64,000 nt of DNA. Source: J014 sp964486055. Lineage in GTDB: Bacteria > Acidobacteriota > Blastocatellia > Pyrinomonadales > Pyrinomonadaceae. Every line of letters begins with the position of its first letter. Within the stretch, counting starts at the first letter, position 1. The stretch spans positions 1 to 64,000 of the forward strand of contig CAZALE010000001.1 in assembly GCA_964486055.1 (NCBI GenBank), read 5' to 3'. Shown here piece after piece: positions 1 to 7,384 of the stretch. The translations under genes were made by a program, and so were the position numbers. The notes under the pieces were generated by a model. It did no database searches. It saw only the letters and a program-made list of their open reading frames with translations, and had not been told where the DNA came from.

Positions 1-46
1 ACAAAAACCCGGCATTTTCGAGGAGGGAAGAGACTAGCTTTAGCAT

Positions 47-412
47 CTAGAAAACTAGCTCTTTTTCTAGGAGAAGCTCTGCTTTTCTGAGCTCATATCT
101 TCCACGTCCAAAGTTGCCCTCTGGTGCAAGAACGAGGGCTAAAAAATAGTGCTCACCTACGAGGCGAAAAATGAAAATACCATTCTCGGTTGATATGGTC
201 ATTTCACCGAGCTTGCCTAAGCCAATTTCGCTATTGGCACGTGCCAGATTTTTAATCGATGACGAAAATTCGGCAACGGCAACATCGAGGTTTAAGTTCT
301 TACCTTCAGTTTTCCAGATTTCCTCTACTGGAATTCCATCCATACCCATTATTACAGCGCCTAGGCATCCTTCAGTTTTTGATAATGCATTTTGCAGAAC
401 CTCTCTAAACAT
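47..412 (-). CDS. Roadblock/LC7 domain protein (MglB-like)
   Basis: A 121-residue single-domain protein with the roadblock/LC7 pattern: an N-terminal helix, then a GCLGAVIMGMDGIPVE strand-turn segment, a central helix (about residues 42-60) and a C-terminal strand pair. Roadblock proteins of this type dimerise and act on small Ras-like GTPases; MglB, the GTPase-activating partner of MglA, sets cell polarity and pilus position in Myxococcus. It starts 17 nt after pilQ with a good ribosome site (GAGGTGAAAAGGAT before ATG), so it is probably the last visible gene of the pil operon. A role in pilus polarity is inferred from this position; the partner GTPase would lie left of the window. It could instead serve another GTPase. 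Confidence 0.75.
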   Translation of the reverse strand: MFREVLQNALSKTEGCLGAVIMGMDGIPVEEIWKTEGKNLNLDVAVAEFSSSIKNLARANSEIGLGKLGEMTISTENGIFIFRLVGEHYFLALVLAPEGNFGRGRYELRKAELLLEKELVF

Positions 413-429
413 ATCCTTTTCACCTCAAA

Positions 430-2214
430 TTAAGGTTGTTTTTGCGGTGTAGTAGGTTGTGTCGGTTGAGTAGTTGTCATAGGTAGAACCGGTAAAGTTA
501 TGGGTTGAGTAGTAGGTGTTATCGGTTTTGCCGGAGGTGCAGAATTAGATTCCGGATTTCCGAGAGGCACTGGCTGGAGTATTGTTGTTGTACGAGTGCC
601 GTCACTTACCTTAGATGGCAGCTGATTACCCTTCATGTCCGAACGAACAATCCTAGGAGTAATGAAGAATAAAATTTCATTACTTTGTCTGGACACTGCT
701 TTGCGTTTAAATAAATTGCCTACGATTGGTATCTTCGAAAGGCCAGGGGTTCTGAATAAGTCCTCACCCTCTGCATCCAGGAGAGCTCCGCCGACAATTG
801 TCGTACCACCGTCTGGAACCACGACTCTGGTCTTCATTCTCTGTGTATTGATTCCCGGTGTACCACCAACAGCGATCGTGGTACTAACAGAATTGTTTTC
901 GGTGACTATATCAAGAATTACAGTGCCGACATCAGTGATTTGTGGAGTCACTTCCAAGCGTAATGGCACTGATACATATTGAGTAGTGAAAACTACGCCA
1001 CCTGCATTTGCACCGGTCTGGGCGGTGACAACTGGAATTTGTGTTCCACTCTCAATTTCAGCTTTTTGATTATTGAGCGTGGTTACTCTTGGAGTAGCTA
1101 TAGTTTTCGCTTGGCCTTTTCGTTCTCCCATTGTCAATAGAGCACTTATTTGAGCCGTACCGAATACCCCTGTAGTCAGACCGATGACTGTGTTGGGAAT
1201 GCTAGATGAAAGGGTCCCATCTGGTGGTATTCCCAGACCAGTTGGAATACCATTTGGGTTTAATCTAGCATTTTGGACTTGCTGCCCAGTACCAGCGCCG
1301 CCAGTACCACCGGTACCGCCACCAGTACCGCCAGTTCCTCCACCGGTACCACCGCCCGTGCCACCAGTGCCGCCGGTACCGCCAGTACCTGTACCAGTGC
1401 CAAGAGGACCGGGAACTGTTGAGAGAGAGCCTGCACTTCCCCTGCTACCTAGCACAACAGCTGCTAATTGTACTCCCAAATCTCGGCTAAAGTTACGAGT
1501 GGCAACAACGATTCTAGCTTCGATTTCAACCTGTGGTTCGGGTTGATCTAATAAAGCTACTAGTTGCCTTATCGCGTCAATGTTTTCTTTAACATCGGTG
1601 ACGATGAGCGTGTTGCTTCTTGAGTCAACCTCGACAGATCCTCGTTTTGAAAGACGTTTCTTGATGATTCCCAGTATTCCTTGATCTTCACCTCCAGCAC
1701 CACCGCCACCTATTACTCCACCTTTAAAACTAGTCTGCGAGGCGCATGCCCCCGCGCATGCGTAATTTAGGCGAATAAATTCGGTGTATAAAGGTGAAGC
1801 ATCGAGTTGAGCCTCTCTTATTTTCGCTTCAACGGCTGCTTCATCGGCTAAAGTCTTTCGCTCTGCTATCCTGATTATCGGTCCATTAACCTGCGCTCCC
1901 AAATCTTGGGATTGCAATATAGAATCAAGCGCGATGTTCCATGGTACGTCTGTTACATTGACCGTGACCGGAACGCTCTTTACCGATTTGTCGATTATAA
2001 AGTTGACACCGTATTGTTCGCTTATGTAATTCAGGATATCTCGTATGTCGGCGTTAACAACATTGAGGCTTATTGGTTCTCCTCGAAATCCAGGTTCTCC
2101 GTATTTTTTACCCTCTTGTTGTGGACCAACCTTTTGAGCCAAAACAATTGTTGTTAACAAGCAGAAAATGATAAGCACATTAAGAATTTGTTTTTTAGTT
2201 TGATGAGAAATCAT
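430..2214 (-). CDS. pilQ: Type IV pilus secretin PilQ
   Basis: Outer-membrane secretin through which the type IV pilus passes. The 594-residue product has a signal-type N-terminus, an STN/secretin-N0 domain (about 45-105, with DIRDILNYISEQYGVNF), a secretin N1-like domain ending in the LIVTDVKENIDAI segment (about 200-225), and the C-terminal secretin beta domain with VPLRLEVTPQI and the typical end FFITPRIV. AMIN domains are absent, so it is shorter than proteobacterial PilQ. Two odd parts: a Cys-containing loop (CAGAC, near residue 155) beside a Gly-rich stretch, and a long Gly/Thr repeat (about residues 275-310). The C-terminal tail is rich in Pro, Thr and Gln. RBS is GGGAGGAGAATT. It is the fifth gene of pilMNOPQ. 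Confidence 0.95.
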   Translation of the reverse strand: MISHQTKKQILNVLIIFCLLTTIVLAQKVGPQQEGKKYGEPGFRGEPISLNVVNADIRDILNYISEQYGVNFIIDKSVKSVPVTVNVTDVPWNIALDSILQSQDLGAQVNGPIIRIAERKTLADEAAVEAKIREAQLDASPLYTEFIRLNYACAGACASQTSFKGGVIGGGGAGGEDQGILGIIKKRLSKRGSVEVDSRSNTLIVTDVKENIDAIRQLVALLDQPEPQVEIEARIVVATRNFSRDLGVQLAAVVLGSRGSAGSLSTVPGPLGTGTGTGGTGGTGGTGGGTGGGTGGTGGGTGGTGGAGTGQQVQNARLNPNGIPTGLGIPPDGTLSSSIPNTVIGLTTGVFGTAQISALLTMGERKGQAKTIATPRVTTLNNQKAEIESGTQIPVVTAQTGANAGGVVFTTQYVSVPLRLEVTPQITDVGTVILDIVTENNSVSTTIAVGGTPGINTQRMKTRVVVPDGGTTIVGGALLDAEGEDLFRTPGLSKIPIVGNLFKRKAVSRQSNEILFFITPRIVRSDMKGNQLPSKVSDGTRTTTILQPVPLGNPESNSAPPAKPITPTTQPITLPVLPMTTTQPTQPTTPQKQP

Positions 2215-2247
2215 AATTCTCCTCCCTCACATTTATTTTTTAGAACT

Positions 2248-2970
2248 CTATGGCTTCTTTTTAGTTTGTCTTTTCTCAGACGATTTTTTCTCATCTGAGC
2301 TGGTTAAACTTTCAGTTTTAGTTTTATTCATCTCCTCAAGGGGAGAAACAATTTTTTCAGGTAGACTTTTAGTTTCATTCTCTGAAGAGCCTGGTGTAAC
2401 TGTTATTTCCCCAGGGTTTTTCTCAGTTTTTGCAGTTGTTTCGACGGGGGCCGTGCCGCTCAATTCTTGCTCAACTGTATATTGCCTGAGTGGCTTAGTT
2501 TCCTCTGAAGCAACCAGCTTCCCATTGTTTAATTTCGTGATTTTTCTAAATATTAATTTGTTTTCTTCGACTGCTACTAATTGCCCATCGAAAAATTTAT
2601 CGCCTGGGTATATTGTATAAGATAGTTTAAGAGGCTTTGCCTCTACCATCGCAGCGTAGCCACGTGGGGTTTTAAATATACCCGTAACTGCTATTTCATC
2701 GAGTGTTAAAACAGTAGTTACCTTTGGTATGGGACGATTAGTTTGAACTGCTATTTGTCTGAGGCGTTTATAGTATTCTATTCTTTCCTGAATTGATGGT
2801 GGTGCTACCGGGGTTGGACCTGACGGATTGGTTTTAGTTCCTCCTGGGGATGTAGAGGAAGATTTTGACTTAGCCCAACCTGGTTTCGCGAATGGATCTC
2901 TATTTTGAGATTGGGCGATAAATGCGCTGCAGAATATTGTTGCTATCAGAATTAAGATTTTGGTTTTCAT
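2248..2970 (-). CDS. pilP: PilP-like pilus assembly protein
   Basis: Its place between pilO and pilQ and its fold pattern identify it as the PilP position of the pilus alignment complex, which joins the inner-membrane PilN/PilO pair to the secretin. The ATG at 2970 is preferred over longer starts because it is preceded by GAGAGG and begins a clean signal peptide (KTKILILIATIFCSAFIAQ). A mature start NRDPFAKPG and Pro/Ser-rich linker follow, then the PilP-like core (about 90-160: LDEIAVTGIFKTPRGYAAMV, then YPGDKFFDGQLVAVEENKL). The C-terminal 70 residues are Lys/Glu/Ser-rich and probably disordered. No lipobox cysteine is at the usual place, unlike proteobacterial PilP. Sequence alone gives moderate support; synteny makes it firm. 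Confidence 0.8.
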   Translation of the reverse strand: MKTKILILIATIFCSAFIAQSQNRDPFAKPGWAKSKSSSTSPGGTKTNPSGPTPVAPPSIQERIEYYKRLRQIAVQTNRPIPKVTTVLTLDEIAVTGIFKTPRGYAAMVEAKPLKLSYTIYPGDKFFDGQLVAVEENKLIFRKITKLNNGKLVASEETKPLRQYTVEQELSGTAPVETTAKTEKNPGEITVTPGSSENETKSLPEKIVSPLEEMNKTKTESLTSSDEKKSSEKRQTKKKP

Positions 2971-2998
2971 AAATCCTCTCTTGAAAACTAAATTTTTC

Positions 2999-3652
2999 TT
3001 AACGCATAGGTTGTCCCGGTGGTGGCACATTTGATGATGGGGGCACCGGGGCGCTACCTGGCTTTGCTGGAGCGTTACTAGGTGTATTTAAATTTTCTGG
3101 GGCAGCATAATAGGCAGTTAGTAGAAATTGAGCATGTAAAGTGCGATCTGCCGTCTGCTCCTGTAATTGTCTCAAGCTAAAGTCAGTGATTGATACAATG
3201 CGAGGTAGCTTTGCCATTCTATCGAAGAATACCCTTAGATTATTGAAGTTACTATCTACCTCGACCTCTACCGGCTTTGCCATCAAACCTTCTTGCTGGA
3301 CATCTTCGCGCGGACTAAAGCGCATTACTATTAAGCGGCTTTCGCGTGCAGTATCTTGTAAGCCCTGAAGAACGTTGGTGATCTCACGCTCTTCTGGGAG
3401 CAATACCTTTAATTCTTCGTACTCAGCCTGTTTAGTTGCGTATAGGGCGCGAAATTCATTGATTCGCTCTGTTGCTTGTTGAGCAGCCTGATTTTTGGCC
3501 TTAAGCTGCTCAATTTGCTCGTTTAAGCTTGCTATTTCAGCACGGGTCTCTGAAGTAAAGAAGTAGTAAACCAGAAACCAAACTATAGCCCCTGCTGTTA
3601 CAAGGATTAATAGTTGCCAATACCATTCGAGATTTTTGAGTCTTTCTAGCAT
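2999..3652 (-). CDS. pilO: Type IV pilus inner-membrane protein PilO
   Basis: 217 residues from the ATG at 3652 (GAGAGG lies just upstream; a TTG four codons earlier is less likely). One membrane segment (about 12-32) is followed by a coiled coil (about 35-75), then the PilO ferredoxin-like domain with the recognisable VEVDSNFNNLRVFFDRMAKL segment. PilO pairs with PilN on the periplasmic side of the inner membrane and connects PilM to PilP and PilQ. The C-terminal 35 residues are a Pro/Ala-rich tail. It starts 8 nt after pilN and ends 28 nt before pilP, consistent with one operon. Confidence 0.9.
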   Translation of the reverse strand: MLERLKNLEWYWQLLILVTAGAIVWFLVYYFFTSETRAEIASLNEQIEQLKAKNQAAQQATERINEFRALYATKQAEYEELKVLLPEEREITNVLQGLQDTARESRLIVMRFSPREDVQQEGLMAKPVEVEVDSNFNNLRVFFDRMAKLPRIVSITDFSLRQLQEQTADRTLHAQFLLTAYYAAPENLNTPSNAPAKPGSAPVPPSSNVPPPGQPMR

Positions 3653-3660
3653 ATAACCTC

Positions 3661-4359
3661 TCAATTCTTAGCTATTTGTGGATTTGTAGGGGTTTGTGGT
3701 CCAGTACCAGTTGCCTGTTGAGTAGGTTGATTACTGGGTTTTTTAGCTGGATTATAAGTTGTTCTTATCGTGAATTCTACTATATCAATCTTGGGCGCAC
3801 TGTTAGAGGCTGCTGCCGTTTGAACTGCTTGGTTTTCTTTTCTCTGTGTTTCAATGTTTAGGTTAGTGAAGAGTCCTGACGAAAACTCGAGGCTACGACC
3901 GAATTGAGTGACCATGTTTTCATTTGGCGAATAGCCTTTTATGGTTACTTGATCACCTTTCTGTTCGATGCTTTCTAGATAAAGTTGTGGCAGCATCTCA
4001 AATCTTTCTCTTATAGCTTCTAAAACCGCGCTTGGGCCAGATTGGCTAGCTCTTAATTTCTTAATAGCTTCCACTCTGGCATCTATGTTGCGTATCTTTT
4101 CTTCGAGCTCTTTTTGCTCTTTTATCATTGCCTCGAGTTCCGCTGCTCGTTTTCTTTGTATTTCTAGTTGCTTTTCTGCTTCAGCCTTTGCCATTTGAGT
4201 AGAGATTACATCCCAACCGATGAGTAAGATAGTAAGAGCAGCGACCACTATGGACATGACTACCAGACGAGAAATAGGGCTACCTATTGTCTCTTCTGCC
4301 TTTTTTTCTAGTGGGCTTTTTCTCTCTGTTACTGACTCTAGAAGGTTTATTTTTATCAT
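3661..4359 (-). CDS. pilN: Type IV pilus assembly protein PilN
   Basis: The N-terminus MIKINLLES is the signature of PilN, the cytoplasmic peptide that inserts into the PilM groove. Then come one membrane helix (about 30-52), a Glu/Lys-rich coiled coil (about 55-110) and a periplasmic ferredoxin-like domain (about 115-200; ITIKGYSPNENMVTQFGRSL-like stretch). A Thr/Pro/Gln-rich tail ends the 232-residue protein. It follows pilM by 3 nt and precedes pilO by 8 nt. Identification is firm from motif and gene order. Confidence 0.92.
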   Translation of the reverse strand: MIKINLLESVTERKSPLEKKAEETIGSPISRLVVMSIVVAALTILLIGWDVISTQMAKAEAEKQLEIQRKRAAELEAMIKEQKELEEKIRNIDARVEAIKKLRASQSGPSAVLEAIRERFEMLPQLYLESIEQKGDQVTIKGYSPNENMVTQFGRSLEFSSGLFTNLNIETQRKENQAVQTAAASNSAPKIDIVEFTIRTTYNPAKKPSNQPTQQATGTGPQTPTNPQIAKN

Positions 4360-4362
4360 ATT

Positions 4363-5415
4363 TTAAACTCCTCTTAATGCTAGCCCGACAGCTAATGCCA
4401 TTTCGGGCATGATCTCACTGAGATAATCTGGATCAAACTTTCTAGTATCCACTTTAATCTCGCGAAAGGGGTCTAAAACTTCTACGGGCATCTCTAGTTT
4501 TGAGGAGAGGTATTGTGGAAGTCTGGATAATTTTGATCCTCCCCCTGAGATAAGTATCTTCCTTACTTGAGTGTTGTATCCTTCTTCAGAGGCGCGGAAA
4601 AAATCGAAGGTTCTTTGTATTTCAAGTGCTAAGTATTCCATCGGTGTTTCCAGTAGGCTGAGGATTGTTTGTTCATCTACTCCTTGCGTTGCTTCCGTTA
4701 TGCCTCTTTTTATTGCCTCAGCTTGTTGAAATCCTATTCCTAGCCCTCTCTGTATCGCATCTGTAAATTGGTTACCGCCCATTGTTATATCTCTTGTGAA
4801 AAGAGACGTAGTTCCTCTCACAATATTAACGTTAGTGGTAGAGGCGCCTATGTTCATCAATGCCACTACGTCAGAATCTGACGGTTGATAGTTAATCTCG
4901 TAGCAGTTTTGAAGTGCGAAAGTGTCTACGTCGATTATGGCGAGCTGCTTACCGGCGAATTGAATTGCTTGTTTGAGTATTTCTATTCTTTCTTTTTTAC
5001 AGGCTGCTATCAAAACCTTTGTGTGCTCTGGGGTTTCCTCGGTAATGTGATAATCAAAGTTAACCTCGGACGATCTAAACCCGAGACTTTCCTCTGCATG
5101 CCAGACTATTGACTCTTCTAGTTCTTCGTGGCTCATTGGAGGCAGAACAATCGTTTTTACGATAACAGAGTATCCACTAACTCCAGTTATCACTTGATTG
5201 GATTGAATTTGATTTGCTTGAAAAATGTTTTGGATCGTTTCTGCGACGGTGTTGAGCTCCATTATTTGCCCTTCAACTATTGCTGTATCAGGTAAGTTTT
5301 CATATCCCAAGCCTACTAGCTTCAGATTATTTAATTTTCCTTCTAGTTCTACGAGTTTTATGGAGCTTGAGCCTATATCTAATCCGGTGACACTTTTTTT
5401 CCTTGCTAACAACAT
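4363..5415 (-). CDS. pilM: Type IV pilus actin-like ATPase PilM
   Basis: First gene of pilMNOPQ. The 350-residue protein has the actin-like/FtsA-type fold: phosphate-1 loop TGLDIGSSSIKLVEL (about 9-23), a mid-protein VALMNIGASTTNVNIV (phosphate-2, about 184-199) and the adenosine motif ILISGGGSKLSRLPQ near residue 290. PilM is a cytoplasmic ring protein that binds the PilN N-terminus. ATG at 5415 is preceded by AAAGGAGAG. The leader is about 240 nt and contains a palindrome and a structured element, so expression may be controlled at the RNA level; see the separate entries. Confidence 0.95.
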   Translation of the reverse strand: MLLARKKSVTGLDIGSSSIKLVELEGKLNNLKLVGLGYENLPDTAIVEGQIMELNTVAETIQNIFQANQIQSNQVITGVSGYSVIVKTIVLPPMSHEELEESIVWHAEESLGFRSSEVNFDYHITEETPEHTKVLIAACKKERIEILKQAIQFAGKQLAIIDVDTFALQNCYEINYQPSDSDVVALMNIGASTTNVNIVRGTTSLFTRDITMGGNQFTDAIQRGLGIGFQQAEAIKRGITEATQGVDEQTILSLLETPMEYLALEIQRTFDFFRASEEGYNTQVRKILISGGGSKLSRLPQYLSSKLEMPVEVLDPFREIKVDTRKFDPDYLSEIMPEMALAVGLALRGV

Positions 5416-5442
5416 CCTTTTAACTCTCCTTTTTCAAAAGAA

Positions 5443-5560
5443 CGAAATGGGCGTCTCTAGTTCTTCTCTGGGGATGGGGTGCCGCCTTGAACGTTGCAGC
5501 AAGTTTCCAGAAAGGGGTTCTTGAGCGGGACACTATAATCGAACCGAGACACCCATTTCG
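5443..5560 (-). ncRNA. Candidate structured RNA (three-way junction) in the pilM leader
   Basis: Two 15-nt segments, 5443-5457 and 5546-5560, pair over their full length. Their single non-identical position is a U-G pair in the minus-strand (pil-sense) RNA but a C/A mismatch in the plus-strand RNA, which argues for the pil-sense transcript. Inside lie a second helix of 5 bp (5516-5520 with 5541-5545, directly stacked on the first), a third helix (5463-5471 with 5507-5514, 8 bp and one bulge) and a small inner helix (CTTG 5486-5489 with CAAG 5500-5503). The outer helix ends 27 nt before the pilM start, close to its ribosome site. It does not match the c-di-GMP-I core I remember, nor 5S or SRP RNA. 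Function unknown; a cis-acting sensor is an inference. Confidence 0.5.
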
Positions 5561-5632
5561 CTTTTTTTCTGACGAGCTAAGCATTGACGATTTTCTTGCT
5601 GGCAATCTCAGAAGTTTCAAGGCGACAAGTAA

Positions 5633-5659
5633 TTGCAATCGTTTTTATGACGATTGCAA
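5633..5659. promoter_or_regulatory. 10-bp palindrome at the pil transcription start (operator or 5' hairpin)
   Basis: Perfect inverted repeat TTGCAATCGT / ACGATTGCAA with a 7-nt spacer. It spans roughly +1 to +25 of the predicted pil transcript, so it is placed either to bind a repressor across the start site or to form a 5' hairpin in the mRNA. The arms are not followed by a T-run on the minus strand, so it is not a terminator. Confidence 0.6.
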
Positions 5660-5663
5660 AAAT

Positions 5664-5693
5664 AAACTACAACATTTGTTAAAGGTTTGTCAA
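5664..5693 (-). promoter_or_regulatory. Predicted sigma-70 promoter of pilMNOPQ
   Basis: On the minus strand a perfect -35 box TTGACA (5688-5693) is followed after 18 nt by TAGTTT (5664-5669). The predicted start site, near 5657, falls inside the downstream palindrome. The -10 box is weak (3 of 6 consensus bases), so the promoter may need help or be regulated. Confidence 0.5.
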
Positions 5694-5772
5694 CAAATAT
5701 TTTTGTTGTTCAATAAAATTTTTTCATTTTGACAAATTAAATCAATCAAAATGACGTACTTAGCGGTGTTTT

Positions 5773-6561
5773 CTAAATGGAGAGAACTATTTTCCTGACC
5801 ATCTGAGAAGTTTCGATAGGTTTTTCGAAGGGGAAGAGGTGTGAGCCCTGGATCTTAAGGAAATTTTGCAGCATAGGATGACGTTTTGTATAAAATATCG
5901 GTGAGAGCAGGCTTTCTATGGACTTAGTTCCTGCGATGAATGAGAATTTTACAGTGATTTTATGATAGATTTCAGGGATGTTATGGGGTAAGGTTTTATA
6001 GATTTGCGCTTCAATTAAAGGATCAAAAGAAAGCTTATAGCCTTTTTCATTGGGCACTAGGCAATTTTCAACAAAGTCTCTCAGTGTTCTCTCATCAAAA
6101 TCACAAAATTTGTCTTTTTTTCTGAAATATTCAAACGCTTCTTCTTTGGTTTTCCAGAAGTTTTTCCGGAAGGGCGTCGATTTTGCTGGAGGAAGTTTTT
6201 TAATAAGGCCAGTTCTCTTTGAGATTTTGATTAGCTTACTGATGATTGGGGAGATCAGAGGCGAGTCTAATAGCACAATGTGTTCATATAACTCTGGGTT
6301 TTCAACGGATACCATTACGTGCAAAATGCCACCCAGTGAATGACCTACACCTATTATAGGTTTGTTGTACCTACGTTTTATCTCGATCTTCAACTCTTCT
6401 TTTAAAAACGTCCAATTATCAGTTACTGGGAAGTCTGGATTATGGGCATGTTTCTCGAGGAATCCAACTTGAAAATCCTTGGATAGTTCTGTCAGAAAAA
6501 GTTTATATGCTGAGGCTGGAAAGCCGTTTGCATGGGCAAAGTGAATTATTTTTTTATTCAT
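5773..6561 (-). CDS. Alpha/beta hydrolase
   Basis: A 262-residue serine hydrolase of the alpha/beta fold. The nucleophile elbow is GVGHSLGG (Ser at about residue 75), HANGFPASAY (about 10-19) is the oxyanion-loop region, and GSHLFPFEKP near residue 240 supplies the likely catalytic His. No signal peptide, so cytoplasmic. The substrate cannot be read from the sequence. It overlaps the upstream acetyltransferase gene by 8 nt, so the two are cotranscribed. Confidence 0.85.
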   Translation of the reverse strand: MNKKIIHFAHANGFPASAYKLFLTELSKDFQVGFLEKHAHNPDFPVTDNWTFLKEELKIEIKRRYNKPIIGVGHSLGGILHVMVSVENPELYEHIVLLDSPLISPIISKLIKISKRTGLIKKLPPAKSTPFRKNFWKTKEEAFEYFRKKDKFCDFDERTLRDFVENCLVPNEKGYKLSFDPLIEAQIYKTLPHNIPEIYHKITVKFSFIAGTKSIESLLSPIFYTKRHPMLQNFLKIQGSHLFPFEKPIETSQMVRKIVLSI

Positions 6562-7060
6562 TTCCTATTGGGTTCATTTTTTGCCAATATCCTACATCAA
6601 CCCACCTACCAAGTTTGTAACCTATTTCATAAAAGTGTGCCACTTTTCGAAATCCGAGTTTTTCATGAAATCTCACTGCAGTTTCATTGGGTAAGGATAT
6701 GGCTGCTATTAGTGTATGAAAATCAGTTTGTGCAAGCAATTCGAAAAGCCTCAGATACAGATCAGTTCCTATTCCTTTATGGACTTGATGTGCTTTCACA
6801 TAAATAGCCACTGAAGCAGTATAATCGAAGGCTCTATCAAGTTTGAACCTCTTAGCATATGCGTATGCTAGTACCTCCGCTTGATCCTCTGCGACTAGAA
6901 AGGGATTTCCCTCAGATACTATTTCTTGGATTCGACGAAACATCTCTTCGGGAGAAATTGGTTCAGTTTCAAAAGTCTGTGGGCTGTTCTCGATGTAATA
7001 ATTGTATATCTCAGTTATTTGGTTTACATCTTTTAAGAGGTCTACGGCGCGAATCAACAT
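6554..7060 (-). CDS. GNAT acetyltransferase, phosphinothricin acetyltransferase-like
   Basis: 168 residues of the Pat/Bar-like branch of GNAT acetyltransferases: N-terminal IRAVDLLKDVNQITEIYNYY, strand-4 region TASVAIYVKAHQVHKGIGTD with the acetyl-CoA pyrophosphate loop HQVHKGIG, then SLPNETAVRFHEKLGF and a C-terminal KLGRWVDVGYWQKM, which is typical for this branch. The probable reaction is N-acetylation of an amino-acid-like compound such as methionine sulfone or phosphinothricin. The start has a strong ribosome site (GGAGGTGACTCA before ATG). It overlaps the hydrolase gene downstream. Confidence 0.85.
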   Translation of the reverse strand: MLIRAVDLLKDVNQITEIYNYYIENSPQTFETEPISPEEMFRRIQEIVSEGNPFLVAEDQAEVLAYAYAKRFKLDRAFDYTASVAIYVKAHQVHKGIGTDLYLRLFELLAQTDFHTLIAAISLPNETAVRFHEKLGFRKVAHFYEIGYKLGRWVDVGYWQKMNPIGNE

Positions 7061-7384
7061 TGAGTCACCTCCTGCAGACTTTTCTTACAATTTACTCAAA
7101 AGCAGAAAGGCTTTCAAGAAATACTGTCACGGAATTGACTCGATGCGGAGTCTTAAAATTGTAAGTGATTCTCAAATTTCCTTGCTTTATGGATAATAAC
7201 TCTTTGGAGATGATGAATCTGGGAGGACAATAGAATTTTACTCAGAAGAGGCTAGCTACTTTCTTTAACTCTCAGAGGATTTTGATCATCATCTCAGCGA
7301 GTTTTTGTGAATGATAATGTCTTTAGTAGCTGAAGTTTTACTGGGGGCTATGATAAATTCGGATTAATACATAAAATGTGACTT
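7061..7384. other. Divergent intergenic region, GNAT / dapA
   Basis: 324 bp without a convincing gene. It holds the acetyltransferase ribosome site (7063-7075) at one end and, at the other, TAAAAT (7372-7377) exactly 7 nt before the dapA ATG with no Shine-Dalgarno sequence, as expected for a leaderless dapA transcript. I see no lysine riboswitch and no repeats. Confidence 0.5.

Larger units (their letters stand above)
5416..5772 (-). promoter_or_regulatory. Upstream region of the pil operon
   Basis: This 357-bp gap between pilM and the hydrolase gene holds the pil promoter (5664-5693), a palindrome at the predicted start site (5633-5659) and a potential RNA structure (5443-5560). A 72-codon reading frame with a TTG start crosses it on the minus strand, but it overlaps the palindromes and has no ribosome site, so I do not call it a gene. 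Confidence 0.6.

Noticed and set aside
1184..1546. Pro/Val-rich plus-strand frame opposite pilQ
   Set aside because: It is the mirror of the Gly/Thr repeat of pilQ and has no start signals.
5443..5560. The 118-nt element as a 5S rRNA or MITE
   Set aside because: The length and three-way junction resemble 5S rRNA, but the conserved loop sequences are missing. No target-site duplication flanks the repeat, so a MITE is not supported, although only a genome-wide copy search can exclude it.
5420..5638. 72-codon minus-strand frame with TTG start before pilM
   Set aside because: It runs through the paired helices of the leader, has no ribosome site and an unusual composition; the RNA structure explains the region better.
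7061..7384. Lysine riboswitch before dapA
   Set aside because: The expected conserved core was not found, and the promoter appears to lie 7 nt before the start codon, leaving no leader.
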